The notes under the pieces are model-generated. The model saw only the letters and a list, made by a program, of their open reading frames with translations. It was not told the origin of the DNA and made no database searches. Shown piece by piece: positions 16,640-25,526 of a stretch of 41,905 nucleotides of DNA. Each line of letters starts with the position of its first letter. Positions within the stretch are counted from its first letter, which is position 1. Source of the stretch: Promethearchaeota archaeon (GTDB taxonomy: Archaea; Asgardarchaeota; Lokiarchaeia; Sigynarchaeales; SOKP01); assembly GCA_014730295.1 (NCBI GenBank), contig WJIN01000266.1, positions 1-41,905 on the forward strand, read 5' to 3'. The position numbers and the translations under genes were made by a program.

Positions 16640-18685
16640 TTAGAATTGGGTTATGACTGCACAATGGTCAGATGCTTCAGAACACCAGACCTCACTTCCA
16701 AGTGGGGTTAGGTCTGGTGAACACATAATATAGTCTATCCTTTTTTGGGGTTCAAATTCATCATCAAAATGACCTGTATAGCCCGGATCTGTGTTTAATT
16801 TTCTATATGTGTCTGTAAAATTCAGATCTGGAATGGTACTATTTATTAAAAGGTATTCAGTATCAGTGGGTTCAAAATTAAAATCTCCCATCCACACGAT
16901 CTTCTCAAACGCTGATCCATTCATCTCATTAACGATAGCTTTAACCTGCTCAATACGGTCGTCTTTCTTTGTAGATAAATGTGTTATATAGACAGTCCAT
17001 ATTGTAGAATTGATCTCTAAGTGAGCTTTTATCATCGATCTCGGTTCCGCTGATGAAACATTCAAAGGTAACTTTATGATTTCCGCATTCGATATTGGAT
17101 ATTTGCTTAAAAGCATGTTTCCGTAGTGTTTATAGAAGGTATACCCATAGTAGTAATACATATTCAATTTATGGGCGAAATATGAACCAATATCGATAAA
17201 TGATGTCTTGAGCGCACCTAAATCCACTTCATTTAAACCGAGTACATCGGGATTCCTTGTTTTAATCTGCTCGACCAATCGGTCTAATTCAAATTTATCA
17301 TCTACACCGATTGCATTATGTATATTCCACGTCATAAAAATAGGATTCTCACTCGTCGGGGGAACTGGTCCTCTCTGTAATGTAATAACACCCAGTGCAG
17401 CACTGTTTATTATAAAAACCCCAATGAAAAGATAACCAGTAGCTCTCCTGTCAAATTTAAGATTAAAATCTCTTCTTTCTAATATTTTGCCAAAGTTCTT
17501 TACTTCAAGAATCATCATCAGTATCCCTGCTGTTCCGACCAATATTATTACATTAATGAGCAATGAGATGTATTCATACCATAAAATTTGCACTTGGATA
17601 ATTATAAAGATAAAAATTGTCATAAAAAAAATGATAAGTCCAAATAGTAGTCTGAGGCGATAATTAAAAGAATAAGCGTTAAAAAGATATAATATGTAAT
17701 ACAAGAGAAAGAAAACATTAATAATCGTAATGATTGTGAAAAATATAGTGGCAAGAGAGCTTCTTGGACTTTCAATGAACAATAGAGATAGACCATTTAA
17801 GAAGAGAAATAAAATCCCAAGAATTATCGAAACTATGCGTACCATATTTTTTTTTAATTTTAAAAATACCCTAGTAGTGAGATAAAAGGCGGCAATGGCG
17901 GCTATAAGAATTATGAATATATAATATGTGAATCCATAACTTATCCAAGGAAACAGAAACTCGGTATTCTGATAGTTGAGATTAATAATCCCATAAGCGG
18001 ATAATGCCATCGGATTAAAAAACCACATAATACCCGTTAGAAATAAGATGCCGAGGATAATGAAATGTATATAAGAGATTTTCTTTTTGCTATTTTGATT
18101 TGTGGTGTTTTCAGATAATGACCGTAAATTTCTGGGAAAGTATTCGTTTTTATTTATTATATTAATGCAAACCAAAATGATAAGCAACGGAATAAGTTTG
18201 GTAAAATTTGTCGTTATGTTAGAAGAAATATCAATTATCAGAAATATAAACTGAAATCCTAACCCCAAAATTAATCCCGCAATCAATTCATTAACGTTTA
18301 GATATGTATCCTGAGTTTGAGTCAGAATAATAATCTCGTTAAAAAATATCATCCCCGAAAAGAGGAGCAAGAAATTTAGTATTAATAGTATTGATGTCCA
18401 AGGAATAAATTGCGCAATCAATCGAACAATAGAAATAATCAAGATGATTAGCGAAATCCGATATTTATGTACCACAATTTTCTTTGTATTAAAGCTTACC
18501 ACCAAGAGAACAATCAAGATGATACTTGTTATTAAAACTGGTAATAGAGATACGATTTCAGAAAGGTTCATAAATACATAAGCGTTCACTTCAACGATGA
18601 GGTTATAAAACGCTTCAATGAAGAAAAATAGTATTATACCAATAAGGAATATATTTGCGATTTTTGTAAGTTTCTGATCTTTCAT
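16640..18685 (-). CDS. Polytopic membrane protein with C-terminal Cwh43-like EEP domain
   Basis: The first 445 residues are a chain of about twelve or thirteen hydrophobic helices. The last 230 form an endonuclease/exonuclease/phosphatase domain with its motifs in order: MTWNIHNAIG (Asn), LGLNEVD (Glu), YITHLST (His), WMGDFNFEP (Asp, Asn), KRIDYIM (Asp) and SEASDHCAV (Asp-His pair). The stretch DIGSYFAHKLNMYYYYG with LLSKYPISN is close to the EEP part of eukaryotic Cwh43/PGAP2IP, which acts in lipid remodelling of GPI anchors and also follows a membrane part. The job in archaea is not known; a phosphodiesterase or phosphatase acting on a lipid head group is a reasonable inference. All catalytic residues are present. 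Confidence 0.8.
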   Translation of the reverse strand: MKDQKLTKIANIFLIGIILFFFIEAFYNLIVEVNAYVFMNLSEIVSLLPVLITSIILIVLLVVSFNTKKIVVHKYRISLIILIISIVRLIAQFIPWTSILLILNFLLLFSGMIFFNEIIILTQTQDTYLNVNELIAGLILGLGFQFIFLIIDISSNITTNFTKLIPLLIILVCINIINKNEYFPRNLRSLSENTTNQNSKKKISYIHFIILGILFLTGIMWFFNPMALSAYGIINLNYQNTEFLFPWISYGFTYYIFIILIAAIAAFYLTTRVFLKLKKNMVRIVSIILGILFLFLNGLSLLFIESPRSSLATIFFTIITIINVFFLLYYILYLFNAYSFNYRLRLLFGLIIFFMTIFIFIIIQVQILWYEYISLLINVIILVGTAGILMMILEVKNFGKILERRDFNLKFDRRATGYLFIGVFIINSAALGVITLQRGPVPPTSENPIFMTWNIHNAIGVDDKFELDRLVEQIKTRNPDVLGLNEVDLGALKTSFIDIGSYFAHKLNMYYYYGYTFYKHYGNMLLSKYPISNAEIIKLPLNVSSAEPRSMIKAHLEINSTIWTVYITHLSTKKDDRIEQVKAIVNEMNGSAFEKIVWMGDFNFEPTDTEYLLINSTIPDLNFTDTYRKLNTDPGYTGHFDDEFEPQKRIDYIMCSPDLTPLGSEVWCSEASDHCAVITQF

Positions 18686-18792
18686 TATTTTTTTGTTATA
18701 GATTTGGTTGATATATATTTGATTTAGTTCCTCATTATTTAATTATTATGCATATGAAATAATTAGAACATAATTAAGACTAAAATATAGTT

Positions 18793-20100
18793 TTACGAAA
18801 AGATTATCGCAAGGATTAGAGAATACACAGTGGAAAGAAGTATGTGGATGATTGCAAAGGTTGCACCAACCTTAAGTAATCTTTTATAGTTAAAATTTTC
18901 TACTCCAGCATCTTGAGCGATCTTGAGCGTCATAACATCGCACGCGGCACCCTGCGGTATTAGGTTCCCACCAATATTGATTCCAATGATGAATGCGAAG
19001 TATATTGGTAAGCTAGCGAAACCATAAACATTAGTAAGCGTTTCAATTATGGGGATGAACACTAAAGCCGTCGGGGTATTCGCGACAAACCCAGAAATTA
19101 AACTCACGGCTATCAAAATGATTAAAGAGATTAGAATCGGAGGGACGACTTGAAATGGAATTGCAACAAATAGCTCCTTAAAACCCGCTTCTAATAAACA
19201 CCCTATAACGATATAGAGGGAGATAAAAAAGAAAATAATTTCCCATTCCACGTCCTTTAACAGCACAGCAGCTTTCTTTTTGGTGAAGCGTTTATTAATA
19301 ATGACCAATAGAAATGCCGATAAAACGGCGGTAAGATAGAGAAGTGGTAAAATCGCAAATAAGGCGATGGTGATTATTATAGCCACACTATTGAAATAAA
19401 ACATTTTTTTATTGGACACCATAGTATCTGCGTCAATTAATTCCAAAACGAATCGTTTTTGTTGCTCCTCGATTTTCGGTTCTTTACTAAGATAAAATTT
19501 GTCAATTAGAAATATAGTAATAAATAGTAGACTAAAGGAGAAGACCCAGTAATTTTGGATAAAATATAAGGTATCCAACCCAAAGGCGGTGGAGATGATA
19601 ATGTTTTCTCCCGAGCTGAACGGGGTAATGATGGACCCGATATTAATGCACACGGTCATCCCAAGCAAGTAAGTACCCGCTCGAATTTTCAGAAAGCGGC
19701 ATAGCCGAATCACCACGGGCCCCAAAATTAATACCACGACGACATCGGTAATGATTGCCGCAAGAAGTGTGGTGATAACGCATAAAAAATAAAAAAAGAC
19801 TCTTTGATTTCCTTTTGATAGCTTAAACAGTTTTACTGCGAGGAATTCCAATATATTTGAATCTTGGGCAATTTTAGTGATGATACTCATACTCAATATG
19901 ACCAAAATAGCTTCAAATTCTATTACTTGTAAGAAATCATTAATCGTTAACCCTTGAAAAATTCCAGTTACAGTGGCAGCAGTAAAGCTTAGAACGATGG
20001 AAATTGCCACAAAATCGAGTTTCTCGAAAGTATAACTGATAATGATTAACGCAAAAATGATAAACACAAAAACCAAGAGAGGGGTATTTAGCGGTGTCAT
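18793..20100 (-). CDS. ArsB/NhaD (IT superfamily) permease, copy 2
   Basis: This is a 435-residue polytopic membrane protein. It shares long near-identical segments with the permease at 14207-15553, for example LLAAIITDVVVVLI, NIGSIITPFSSGENIIISTA and KEPKIEEQQK. The second half has ANTPTALVFIPIIETL and GGNLIPQGAACDVMTLKIA. The two genes are in opposite orientation about 3.2 kb apart, and the divergence is spread along their length, so the duplication is not very recent. Function is as for copy 1: ion antiport or anion export, substrate unknown. Confidence 0.85.
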   Translation of the reverse strand: MTPLNTPLLVFVFIIFALIIISYTFEKLDFVAISIVLSFTAATVTGIFQGLTINDFLQVIEFEAILVILSMSIITKIAQDSNILEFLAVKLFKLSKGNQRVFFYFLCVITTLLAAIITDVVVVLILGPVVIRLCRFLKIRAGTYLLGMTVCINIGSIITPFSSGENIIISTAFGLDTLYFIQNYWVFSFSLLFITIFLIDKFYLSKEPKIEEQQKRFVLELIDADTMVSNKKMFYFNSVAIIITIALFAILPLLYLTAVLSAFLLVIINKRFTKKKAAVLLKDVEWEIIFFFISLYIVIGCLLEAGFKELFVAIPFQVVPPILISLIILIAVSLISGFVANTPTALVFIPIIETLTNVYGFASLPIYFAFIIGINIGGNLIPQGAACDVMTLKIAQDAGVENFNYKRLLKVGATFAIIHILLSTVYSLILAIIFS

Positions 20101-20191
20101 TTCATTGGAATGATTCTCGAGTGACTAAGAAATTAAAGAGTGATCCTCTAATAAATCTACCTAATATAAAAAATTAAAGCTTTCCAACTCT

Positions 20192-21091
20192 CTATTCTAA
20201 TAATATCAATGATAATAGGAATTTGTCTAAATTTAATTCTTTCAATAGGACAAGGTTATTAATGAGATAACTAAATAAATCTTCTTCCATAAAATGATTC
20301 AAGCTTTCTTGCCTTCCTAATTCGTTTTTCAAGATTTCTATACATCGTTTAAGTAGATCAATTAATAAGCGTTCCACTAACATCATATCAACAGCGTTAG
20401 GATTTATGTTGATGATATTAAATCCAGACTCTTTGGTAAACTCGATTTTTTGCAACTCGGGATCTTTTTCAAAATCAGGCAAATTCCGAAAATCAAAATA
20501 CATCTTTTCCATTTTATTTATGAGATGTTTTTTCTGGTCCAACTGCGAAACAATATTCATTATAATGTTTAAGATTTGCTGAAAGATGCCTAAAATGTCA
20601 AAAAACTCTGCTATAGTGGTAATATTTTCCGCTTGTTTCCATTGATGATAATACTCATCAATAGTTTTTTTAAAAGGTACAAAAATTTCTGTATTTCCGT
20701 CCCATTCATCTCTATCATAATTCTGATTAACTACATATTCCTGTAAAAAGGATTTTTTAATAATGTTTAAACGCGCCCTTAATATTTCAGCACTCACATC
20801 TTTATTATCCGCTGCAATAAAGAGTAAATTTGAATCACTATCTTCGAGATAGACCCATCTAAGCCCTCCCATTTCGATACTTTCAATCCCTTGTTTAAAT
20901 TCAAATACCGTAAACTGATTTAGAGCGGTTAAAAGTCCAGAGACTAGATCCTCATTTACCATTAAATCTTGATAGGGTTGGTAAAGTAAGGTCACTCCCG
21001 AATCACTGTCTAATACCCATACATTCATTATTGTGAAATTTCCTTTTATTTGGGAATAGAGTAAATTCTCTTTAGTTCTATTTCTATTCAA
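20192..21091 (-). CDS. Longin/roadblock-like protein with helical C-terminal region
   Basis: The first 120 or so residues have the pattern of Asgard longin/roadblock-like proteins: VWVLDSDSGVTLLY, a helix VNEDLVSGLLTALNQF, FKQGIESIEMGGLRWVYLED, DSNLLFIAADNKD and a closing long helix. Such domains act as platforms for small GTPases. The remaining 170 residues are helical, with a leucine-rich last segment. The ATG at 21091 overlaps the upstream START-like gene by eight bases, so the two are translationally coupled; the internal ATG at 21028 would start right at the fold. No GTPase gene is in view. The fold is inferred from pattern, not from structure. Confidence 0.6.
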   Translation of the reverse strand: MNRNRTKENLLYSQIKGNFTIMNVWVLDSDSGVTLLYQPYQDLMVNEDLVSGLLTALNQFTVFEFKQGIESIEMGGLRWVYLEDSDSNLLFIAADNKDVSAEILRARLNIIKKSFLQEYVVNQNYDRDEWDGNTEIFVPFKKTIDEYYHQWKQAENITTIAEFFDILGIFQQILNIIMNIVSQLDQKKHLINKMEKMYFDFRNLPDFEKDPELQKIEFTKESGFNIININPNAVDMMLVERLLIDLLKRCIEILKNELGRQESLNHFMEEDLFSYLINNLVLLKELNLDKFLLSLILLE

Positions 21092-21572
21092 TTAATTCCT
21101 TGACATCATTATCTTTCAAAAAAGTTTCAAGGTTTCTGAGGATTTCGGATAATTTACGTCTTAGGATAAGTTCAGAGGCATCTCCCACTAAATTTAAAAA
21201 TTCGTTGTTTAGCTTGAAATTATGAACGAAAACACCCACTTTGGACTTATTGGGGCCGATCGCTTTAATACGTAATCGTGCTTCTAATTTCTCCACATCT
21301 TTGTTATTTCTCACATTCAATTCAATTAAGCGACCTTTATCTGGTACTTCACCTTGATCCTCCATCACTAATTCGCCGCTCATTTCGATTGGTATATTGA
21401 TAAGATCAACTTCATCATAAATTTCGCTGTAAAATACATTCGGAGCGGTAAATTCGACTTCTATTCGTTTCACTGGGCTGATCGTTTCCCAGAGTTTTGG
21501 CTTGTAAAGAGCATCTAAAAGACTTTCTTTATCGCCATTTACTTCTACTACTTTAGAGATTAATTTTCCCAC
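21084..21572 (-). CDS. START-like (SRPBCC/CoxG-type) lipid- or ligand-binding protein
   Basis: This 162-residue protein has the order of a helix-grip SRPBCC domain. A first strand (KLISKVVEVNGDKE) leads into two short helices with the LWETISPVKRIEVEF motif, then come alternating charged/hydrophobic strands and a long last helix (RRKLSEILRNLETFL). CoxG-like and polyketide-cyclase-like members share this plan and bind hydrophobic ligands. No catalytic residues are evident. It is the first gene of a coupled pair with the longin-like protein, which suggests a membrane- or trafficking-linked role, but that is inference. Confidence 0.5.
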   Translation of the reverse strand: MGKLISKVVEVNGDKESLLDALYKPKLWETISPVKRIEVEFTAPNVFYSEIYDEVDLINIPIEMSGELVMEDQGEVPDKGRLIELNVRNNKDVEKLEARLRIKAIGPNKSKVGVFVHNFKLNNEFLNLVGDASELILRRKLSEILRNLETFLKDNDVKELIE

Positions 21573-21831
21573 GTTAGCTCATCTTTTTAAGTATTTTGTT
21601 GCATAAACATTTATTTTTTAAATTTTTAATTATTTGCTTTTTAGGTCTCTCAATATGATACTATGGTCAAATTATTTTCACAAGGATTTCAAATGTCAAA
21701 TCTTCAAGATTAGAATTTTATGCCTCAGACTTCCTCAATAAAATCATCCAAAAAGTCATATAAGATGAAATATCATCATTGGCATATAATCTTCAATATA
21801 AATCTATTATATAGAGAAAATAAGGGAAAGT

Positions 21832-22050
21832 TTATATGTTTTTCTCACGAAATAATCGCGATTCTTCAATCTTATTTTTAGTTCCGCATTTAGGACACTC
21901 CCAATATTCTTGCGCGGTTTTCACGGTATTTATACATTCTTCACATACCGCAGTATCACAGATACAATAATAAAGTTTGTCTACCTCATCTTTGAAATTA
22001 TTTTTACAAATGGCGCAAATCGGAGGGGGAATCTCATCCATTTTTCTCAA
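21832..22050 (-). CDS. Small RING-like zinc finger protein
   Basis: This 72-residue protein has eight cysteines at 12, 15, 29, 31, 36, 39, 52 and 55 (CAIC, CIC, CEEC, CPKC). The spacing C-x2-C-x13-C-x1-C-x4-C-x2-C-x12-C-x2-C is close to that of a cross-brace RING finger, with cysteine where classical RINGs have a histidine. The residues PPPICAICKNNF and the W-x-CPKCG end also fit. RING fingers act as ubiquitin E3 ligases, and some Asgard archaea have ubiquitin systems; no E1, E2 or ubiquitin gene is nearby. It could instead be a plain double zinc ribbon. It stands alone. Confidence 0.65.
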   Translation of the reverse strand: MRKMDEIPPPICAICKNNFKDEVDKLYYCICDTAVCEECINTVKTAQEYWECPKCGTKNKIEESRLFREKNI

Positions 22051-22124
22051 TTATTTTTTTCTAGATTAATATGCTATAATGTATTTTTATAAATTAATAT
22101 AGTATAAAATTATTGCGTTTCAAA

Positions 22125-22325
22125 ATGAAAGATGTCAGTTTCTATTTGCGGTTGCTTTTGCTGTTGAGTATTTTCTTCTTGTGGAGATTAATTAATGGAA
22201 TTTTGGAAAATGATCAATTCGAAATCGCATTTTGGGGAATATTTCTAATTGTATATATACCTTCAATAATAATCGCGTCTTTTGCGGCTAAAAAATATCA
22301 AGAGAAAAAACAAAACGCTAATTGA
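22125..22325 (+). CDS. Small two-helix membrane protein
   Basis: This 66-residue protein has a hydrophobic helix at about residues 4-20 (FYLRLLLLLSIFFLW) and a second at about 34-54, ending in a charged tail AAKKYQEKKQNAN. The ATG at 22125 is preferred over an in-frame TTG at 22113; a TATA-like TTTTTATAAATTAA lies about 33 bases upstream. Function unknown. It is divergent from the RING-like gene, sharing its upstream region. Confidence 0.45.
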   Translation: MKDVSFYLRLLLLLSIFFLWRLINGILENDQFEIAFWGIFLIVYIPSIIIASFAAKKYQEKKQNAN

Positions 22326-22334
22326 ACAATTCTT

Positions 22335-23354
22335 CTATTGAATTTTACTTACAGCATCTCTTAATAGCTTTTCTGCTCCTTTTGTAAAATTAGAGAGAAT
22401 ATCATCGACGTTTTTCTCCTCATTTATCAACCCGACGGTTTGCCCTGCTAAAATCGCCCCATTCTCAGTATCTCCCTTATATATCAATTCATATCGTTTC
22501 ATATCTTCTTGTATTTTTTCCATTGTCAATTGGCTTTCTTGAGACTTTTTTTCTTCTTTTGAGAGTATTTTACCATGTTCTAATGCATATTTATTTTTAA
22601 GCAAGCGAATAGGTCCAAATGAGCCTGTTGTCAAAATGGTATCTCGAGCTGTTGCGGGATAAATTACTGATTTATAATTTTCATGAAATTCGCTCTCTTC
22701 TGAAGCTATGAAACGAGTTCCCATAGCGATCGCGTCCGCGCCTCCTGCTATAGCCATGGCCAAGCTCTCGGGGCTGGCAAATCCCCCACACGCAATGATA
22801 GGAAAGTCTGGATATGCTCGAACAGCTTCTTGTAATAATATTAGTGTGGAAATCTCCTCATAAGATTGATGTCCACCGCCCTCAATTCCAGTTACAACAA
22901 GGCCGTCACATCCAGAATCTACGACTTTTTTTGCTAAATACAATGCTGGAGAGACATGGAAGTGCTTTAAAGTTGGGCATTTTTTTTTCCAATATTCCGA
23001 TGCTTTTCGTGGAGTGCCTGCTGAAGTTACTGCATAAACGCATTGTTCTCGTAAACGGGGATCCTCATTAATCCATCTGGCGGTTTTTTTTATTAATGCG
23101 GGAGCATCAATTTGTAATCTTGCTGTACGTATATTGAATCCAAAAGGTTTGTCGGTATGTTCTATCACGTAATCAAAATTTTCTTTCATCGTCTTTATAG
23201 GATCACGTCCTGATAAGTTTGTGTGGCTTAATACACCTAATCCACCTGCTTCTGAAACAGCAACTGTTAATTCAGTGGTATAGAATGGACCCATCGGTGC
23301 ACTCAAAATTGGATATTTAATACCAAACATCTCGGTGATTTTAGTTTTTATCAT
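22335..23354 (-). CDS. Nitronate monooxygenase-like FMN protein
   Basis: The TIM-barrel flavoprotein shows the family marks: FGIKYPILSAPMG at the N-terminus, VAVSEAGGLGVLSH, VVTGIEGGGHQ (the loop carrying the active-site His of nitronate monooxygenases), IIACGGFASPESLAMAIAGGA and GTRFIASEES. Relatives oxidise nitronates or act as NAD(P)H:flavin oxidoreductases or enoyl-ACP reductases (FabK). The annotation as 2-nitropropane dioxygenase-like is safe; the true substrate is not known. The ATG at 23354 is preceded by GGGTG seven bases upstream, better than the GTG at 23363. Confidence 0.88.
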   Translation of the reverse strand: MIKTKITEMFGIKYPILSAPMGPFYTTELTVAVSEAGGLGVLSHTNLSGRDPIKTMKENFDYVIEHTDKPFGFNIRTARLQIDAPALIKKTARWINEDPRLREQCVYAVTSAGTPRKASEYWKKKCPTLKHFHVSPALYLAKKVVDSGCDGLVVTGIEGGGHQSYEEISTLILLQEAVRAYPDFPIIACGGFASPESLAMAIAGGADAIAMGTRFIASEESEFHENYKSVIYPATARDTILTTGSFGPIRLLKNKYALEHGKILSKEEKKSQESQLTMEKIQEDMKRYELIYKGDTENGAILAGQTVGLINEEKNVDDILSNFTKGAEKLLRDAVSKIQ

Positions 23355-23458
23355 AATATACACCCATAATTAATAGATTTAGTTAGATTTACTTAGTTTT
23401 TTAAATTATAATTAATATTCATTTTAATCAAGTTATTTATTAAGCTATCGGATAATCG

Positions 23459-24367
23459 ATGAAAGACTTATTGACAATTTCTGATTTATCTTCTGAAGAA
23501 ATTTATGCGTTGTTAGATTTAGCACGCAAAATAAAGGCAGATCCTGATAGATTTCGTTCTCGGTTAACCCACAAAACGCTGGCGCTTTTATTTCAAAAGA
23601 CTTCCACAAGAACTCGGCTTTCATTTGAGAGCGGAATGTTTCAACTTGGAGGGAGAGCAATCTATTTGGATTGGAGAACCACGAATATTCACCTTGGTTC
23701 TCTACCAGATGAAATACGATGTATTGAATTATATGTTGATGCAATACTGGCAAGAGTGTATGAACATAAATCCCTTGAAATAATGAGGGAAGCAGCATCC
23801 ATTCCTATAATAAATGGGTTATCAAACAAATTTCACCCTTGCCAAGTTCTCTCTGACTTATTGACGATGAAAGAAATTTTCCAAGATTTTGATTCTCTAA
23901 ACGTCGCTTGGGTGGGAGACGGTAATAATGTGTGTAATTCTTTAATTTTGGGGTGTGCTCAACTAAATATTCCGATTCATGTTGCCACTCCTCCGGGATA
24001 TGAACCACATAAAGATGTTATTGAATGGGTGAAATCGCATAATAAGAGTCAATATCTAAAGATTTCCCAAGATCTAAAAAGCGCAGTTAAAGAATCGGAT
24101 ATTATCTATACCGATACCTTTGTTTCAATGGGACAAGAAGACGAGACACAAGAACGAATGAAAATATTCCAGTCATTTCAGGTTAATCACCAACTAATTA
24201 CAGAATCAACTAAAGATCCTTATATAATGCATTGTTTACCAGCTCATAGAGGGATTGAAATTACTGATGATGTGCTTGATTCTGAAAAATCGGTTGTATT
24301 TCAACAAGCAGAAAATCGCTTGCATATGCAAAAAGCAATTCTACTAACTTTATTAGAAACTAGGTAG
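23459..24367 (+). CDS. argF: Ornithine carbamoyltransferase
   Basis: The enzyme makes citrulline from ornithine and carbamoyl phosphate in arginine synthesis. The carbamoyl-phosphate loop STRTR is at residues 49-53, followed by FHPCQVLSDLLT and the ornithine-binding MHCLPAHRG near residue 260, which separates it from aspartate carbamoyltransferase. The central WVGDGNNVCNSL is the usual OTC WVGDxNNV motif. At 302 residues it is complete. No other arginine gene is nearby, so it is a scattered member of the pathway. It is divergent from the flavoprotein gene, with about 100 bases between. Confidence 0.95.
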   Translation: MKDLLTISDLSSEEIYALLDLARKIKADPDRFRSRLTHKTLALLFQKTSTRTRLSFESGMFQLGGRAIYLDWRTTNIHLGSLPDEIRCIELYVDAILARVYEHKSLEIMREAASIPIINGLSNKFHPCQVLSDLLTMKEIFQDFDSLNVAWVGDGNNVCNSLILGCAQLNIPIHVATPPGYEPHKDVIEWVKSHNKSQYLKISQDLKSAVKESDIIYTDTFVSMGQEDETQERMKIFQSFQVNHQLITESTKDPYIMHCLPAHRGIEITDDVLDSEKSVVFQQAENRLHMQKAILLTLLETR

Positions 24368-24382
24368 TAAAAAAGGGAGTGA

Positions 24383-24745
24383 TTATTTCTTTTTTAAAAA
24401 ATCGGGAAGTATTCCTTCTAATCCTAAACTTTTTAAGAGGGTATCCCTAACGTCCATCTTAATCTTGAATTCGGACATTTTCTTCAGAGCTTCTTCGAGC
24501 GCCTTTGAAAAATTCTCACTCATATCATTTATGGTATCAGAAGTTAATTTAAGTGAGTCTTTTATCGTTATATTAGTCTCATGCAAAACTGAGCTCATTT
24601 TATCCATAGATGTGGAGATCTGATTCGTAATTGTAATCACTTTATCTGAAAGCTCGCCTATTTGCTCTCGTACCTTTCTCATCTCTGAATTCATTTCAGA
24701 GAGCTCTTCCTTTAAATCTTTTATTCCTAACATGTTTATTCTCAA
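24383..24745 (-). CDS. Coiled-coil protein of unknown function
   Basis: This 120-residue protein has a long heptad-like segment from about residue 8 to 95 (LKEELSEMNSEMRKVREQIG, then ITNQISTSMDKMSSVLHET), ending in a more hydrophobic LLKSLGLEGILPDFLKKK. It has no membrane helix, no cysteines and no enzyme motif. The methyl-accepting-like Ser/Thr-rich helices are only superficially similar to chemoreceptors. The start may be the ATG at 24733 (MLGIKDL). It could be co-transcribed with the HAD gene that ends 23 bases upstream. Confidence 0.55.
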   Translation of the reverse strand: MRINMLGIKDLKEELSEMNSEMRKVREQIGELSDKVITITNQISTSMDKMSSVLHETNITIKDSLKLTSDTINDMSENFSKALEEALKKMSEFKIKMDVRDTLLKSLGLEGILPDFLKKK

Positions 24746-24767
24746 AATATGAATTACTAAGAAATAA

Positions 24768-25418
24768 CTAATATTCTAACTTAAATTTTATGTTATACTT
24801 CCGTAACTGCTCTATTAAATGCTCGGTATAATAGTATTGTATCGCGTTCAATTTGAGAGATTGTGCCATTTCCACATTTTTTTGCTCATCATCAATTAAT
24901 AATGCTTCTGAGGGTTTACACTTAATATGATTGAGAAGTTCTTTATAAAAGTCAAGATCATTTTTATTTTTGTGAAATTCATAACTAAAGACCCAATCAT
25001 CGAAATTATCTAGAAAACCATATCTCTCTTGGAGAAATTCGACGCGTTCTTTAATATTTCCGCTAAATACCACAAGGCGATATTCCCTTTTTAATTCTTT
25101 GACTAATTCTTCAATTTTGTAGTGTGGTAGATAGGATCCGAACCAAATTTTAATAATATGATGGTATTGTTCTTTGGGTATATTTAATTTCTTTCCTACG
25201 CGTTCTTGGAACTCTTCTAAATTGATTAAGCCTTTCCGTAGCAGATATCCCTCTTTTTCAAACCTATCTCCGAATAATTCGTACAAGTGCATGAAACTAT
25301 CGATATTGAATAAATCCATAAATTTGATTATCGCCAGATAAGTACCTCTACTGAAATAAACCCCCCCTAAGTCAAAAACAATTGTTTTAATTATCCCATT
25401 ATTCTGATTCATACTCAT
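24768..25418 (-). CDS. HAD-family hydrolase (YihX/epoxide-hydrolase-N-terminal type)
   Basis: Motif I is VFDLGGVYFS, with the nucleophile Asp and Gly in place of the second Asp, as in the DLGG/DLGN subgroup. Motif II is VVFSGN, motif III a Lys in the EFHKNK loop, and motif IV ALLIDDEQKNVEMA with the two metal-binding acids. A helical C1 cap (residues 20-90) lies between. The subgroup includes sugar-phosphate phosphatases; the substrate is unknown. It is 216 residues, complete and cytoplasmic. Confidence 0.85.
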   Translation of the reverse strand: MSMNQNNGIIKTIVFDLGGVYFSRGTYLAIIKFMDLFNIDSFMHLYELFGDRFEKEGYLLRKGLINLEEFQERVGKKLNIPKEQYHHIIKIWFGSYLPHYKIEELVKELKREYRLVVFSGNIKERVEFLQERYGFLDNFDDWVFSYEFHKNKNDLDFYKELLNHIKCKPSEALLIDDEQKNVEMAQSLKLNAIQYYYTEHLIEQLRKYNIKFKLEY

Positions 25419-25526
25419 ATTCTAAAATATATCGAGCTATTAAAATTAACTCAATTATTCTTTAGATAAGATATTTAATTAAAAAATTGTAGAAAAAGAG
25501 AAAAAAAGATGGTCTCTCTTAAAAAA

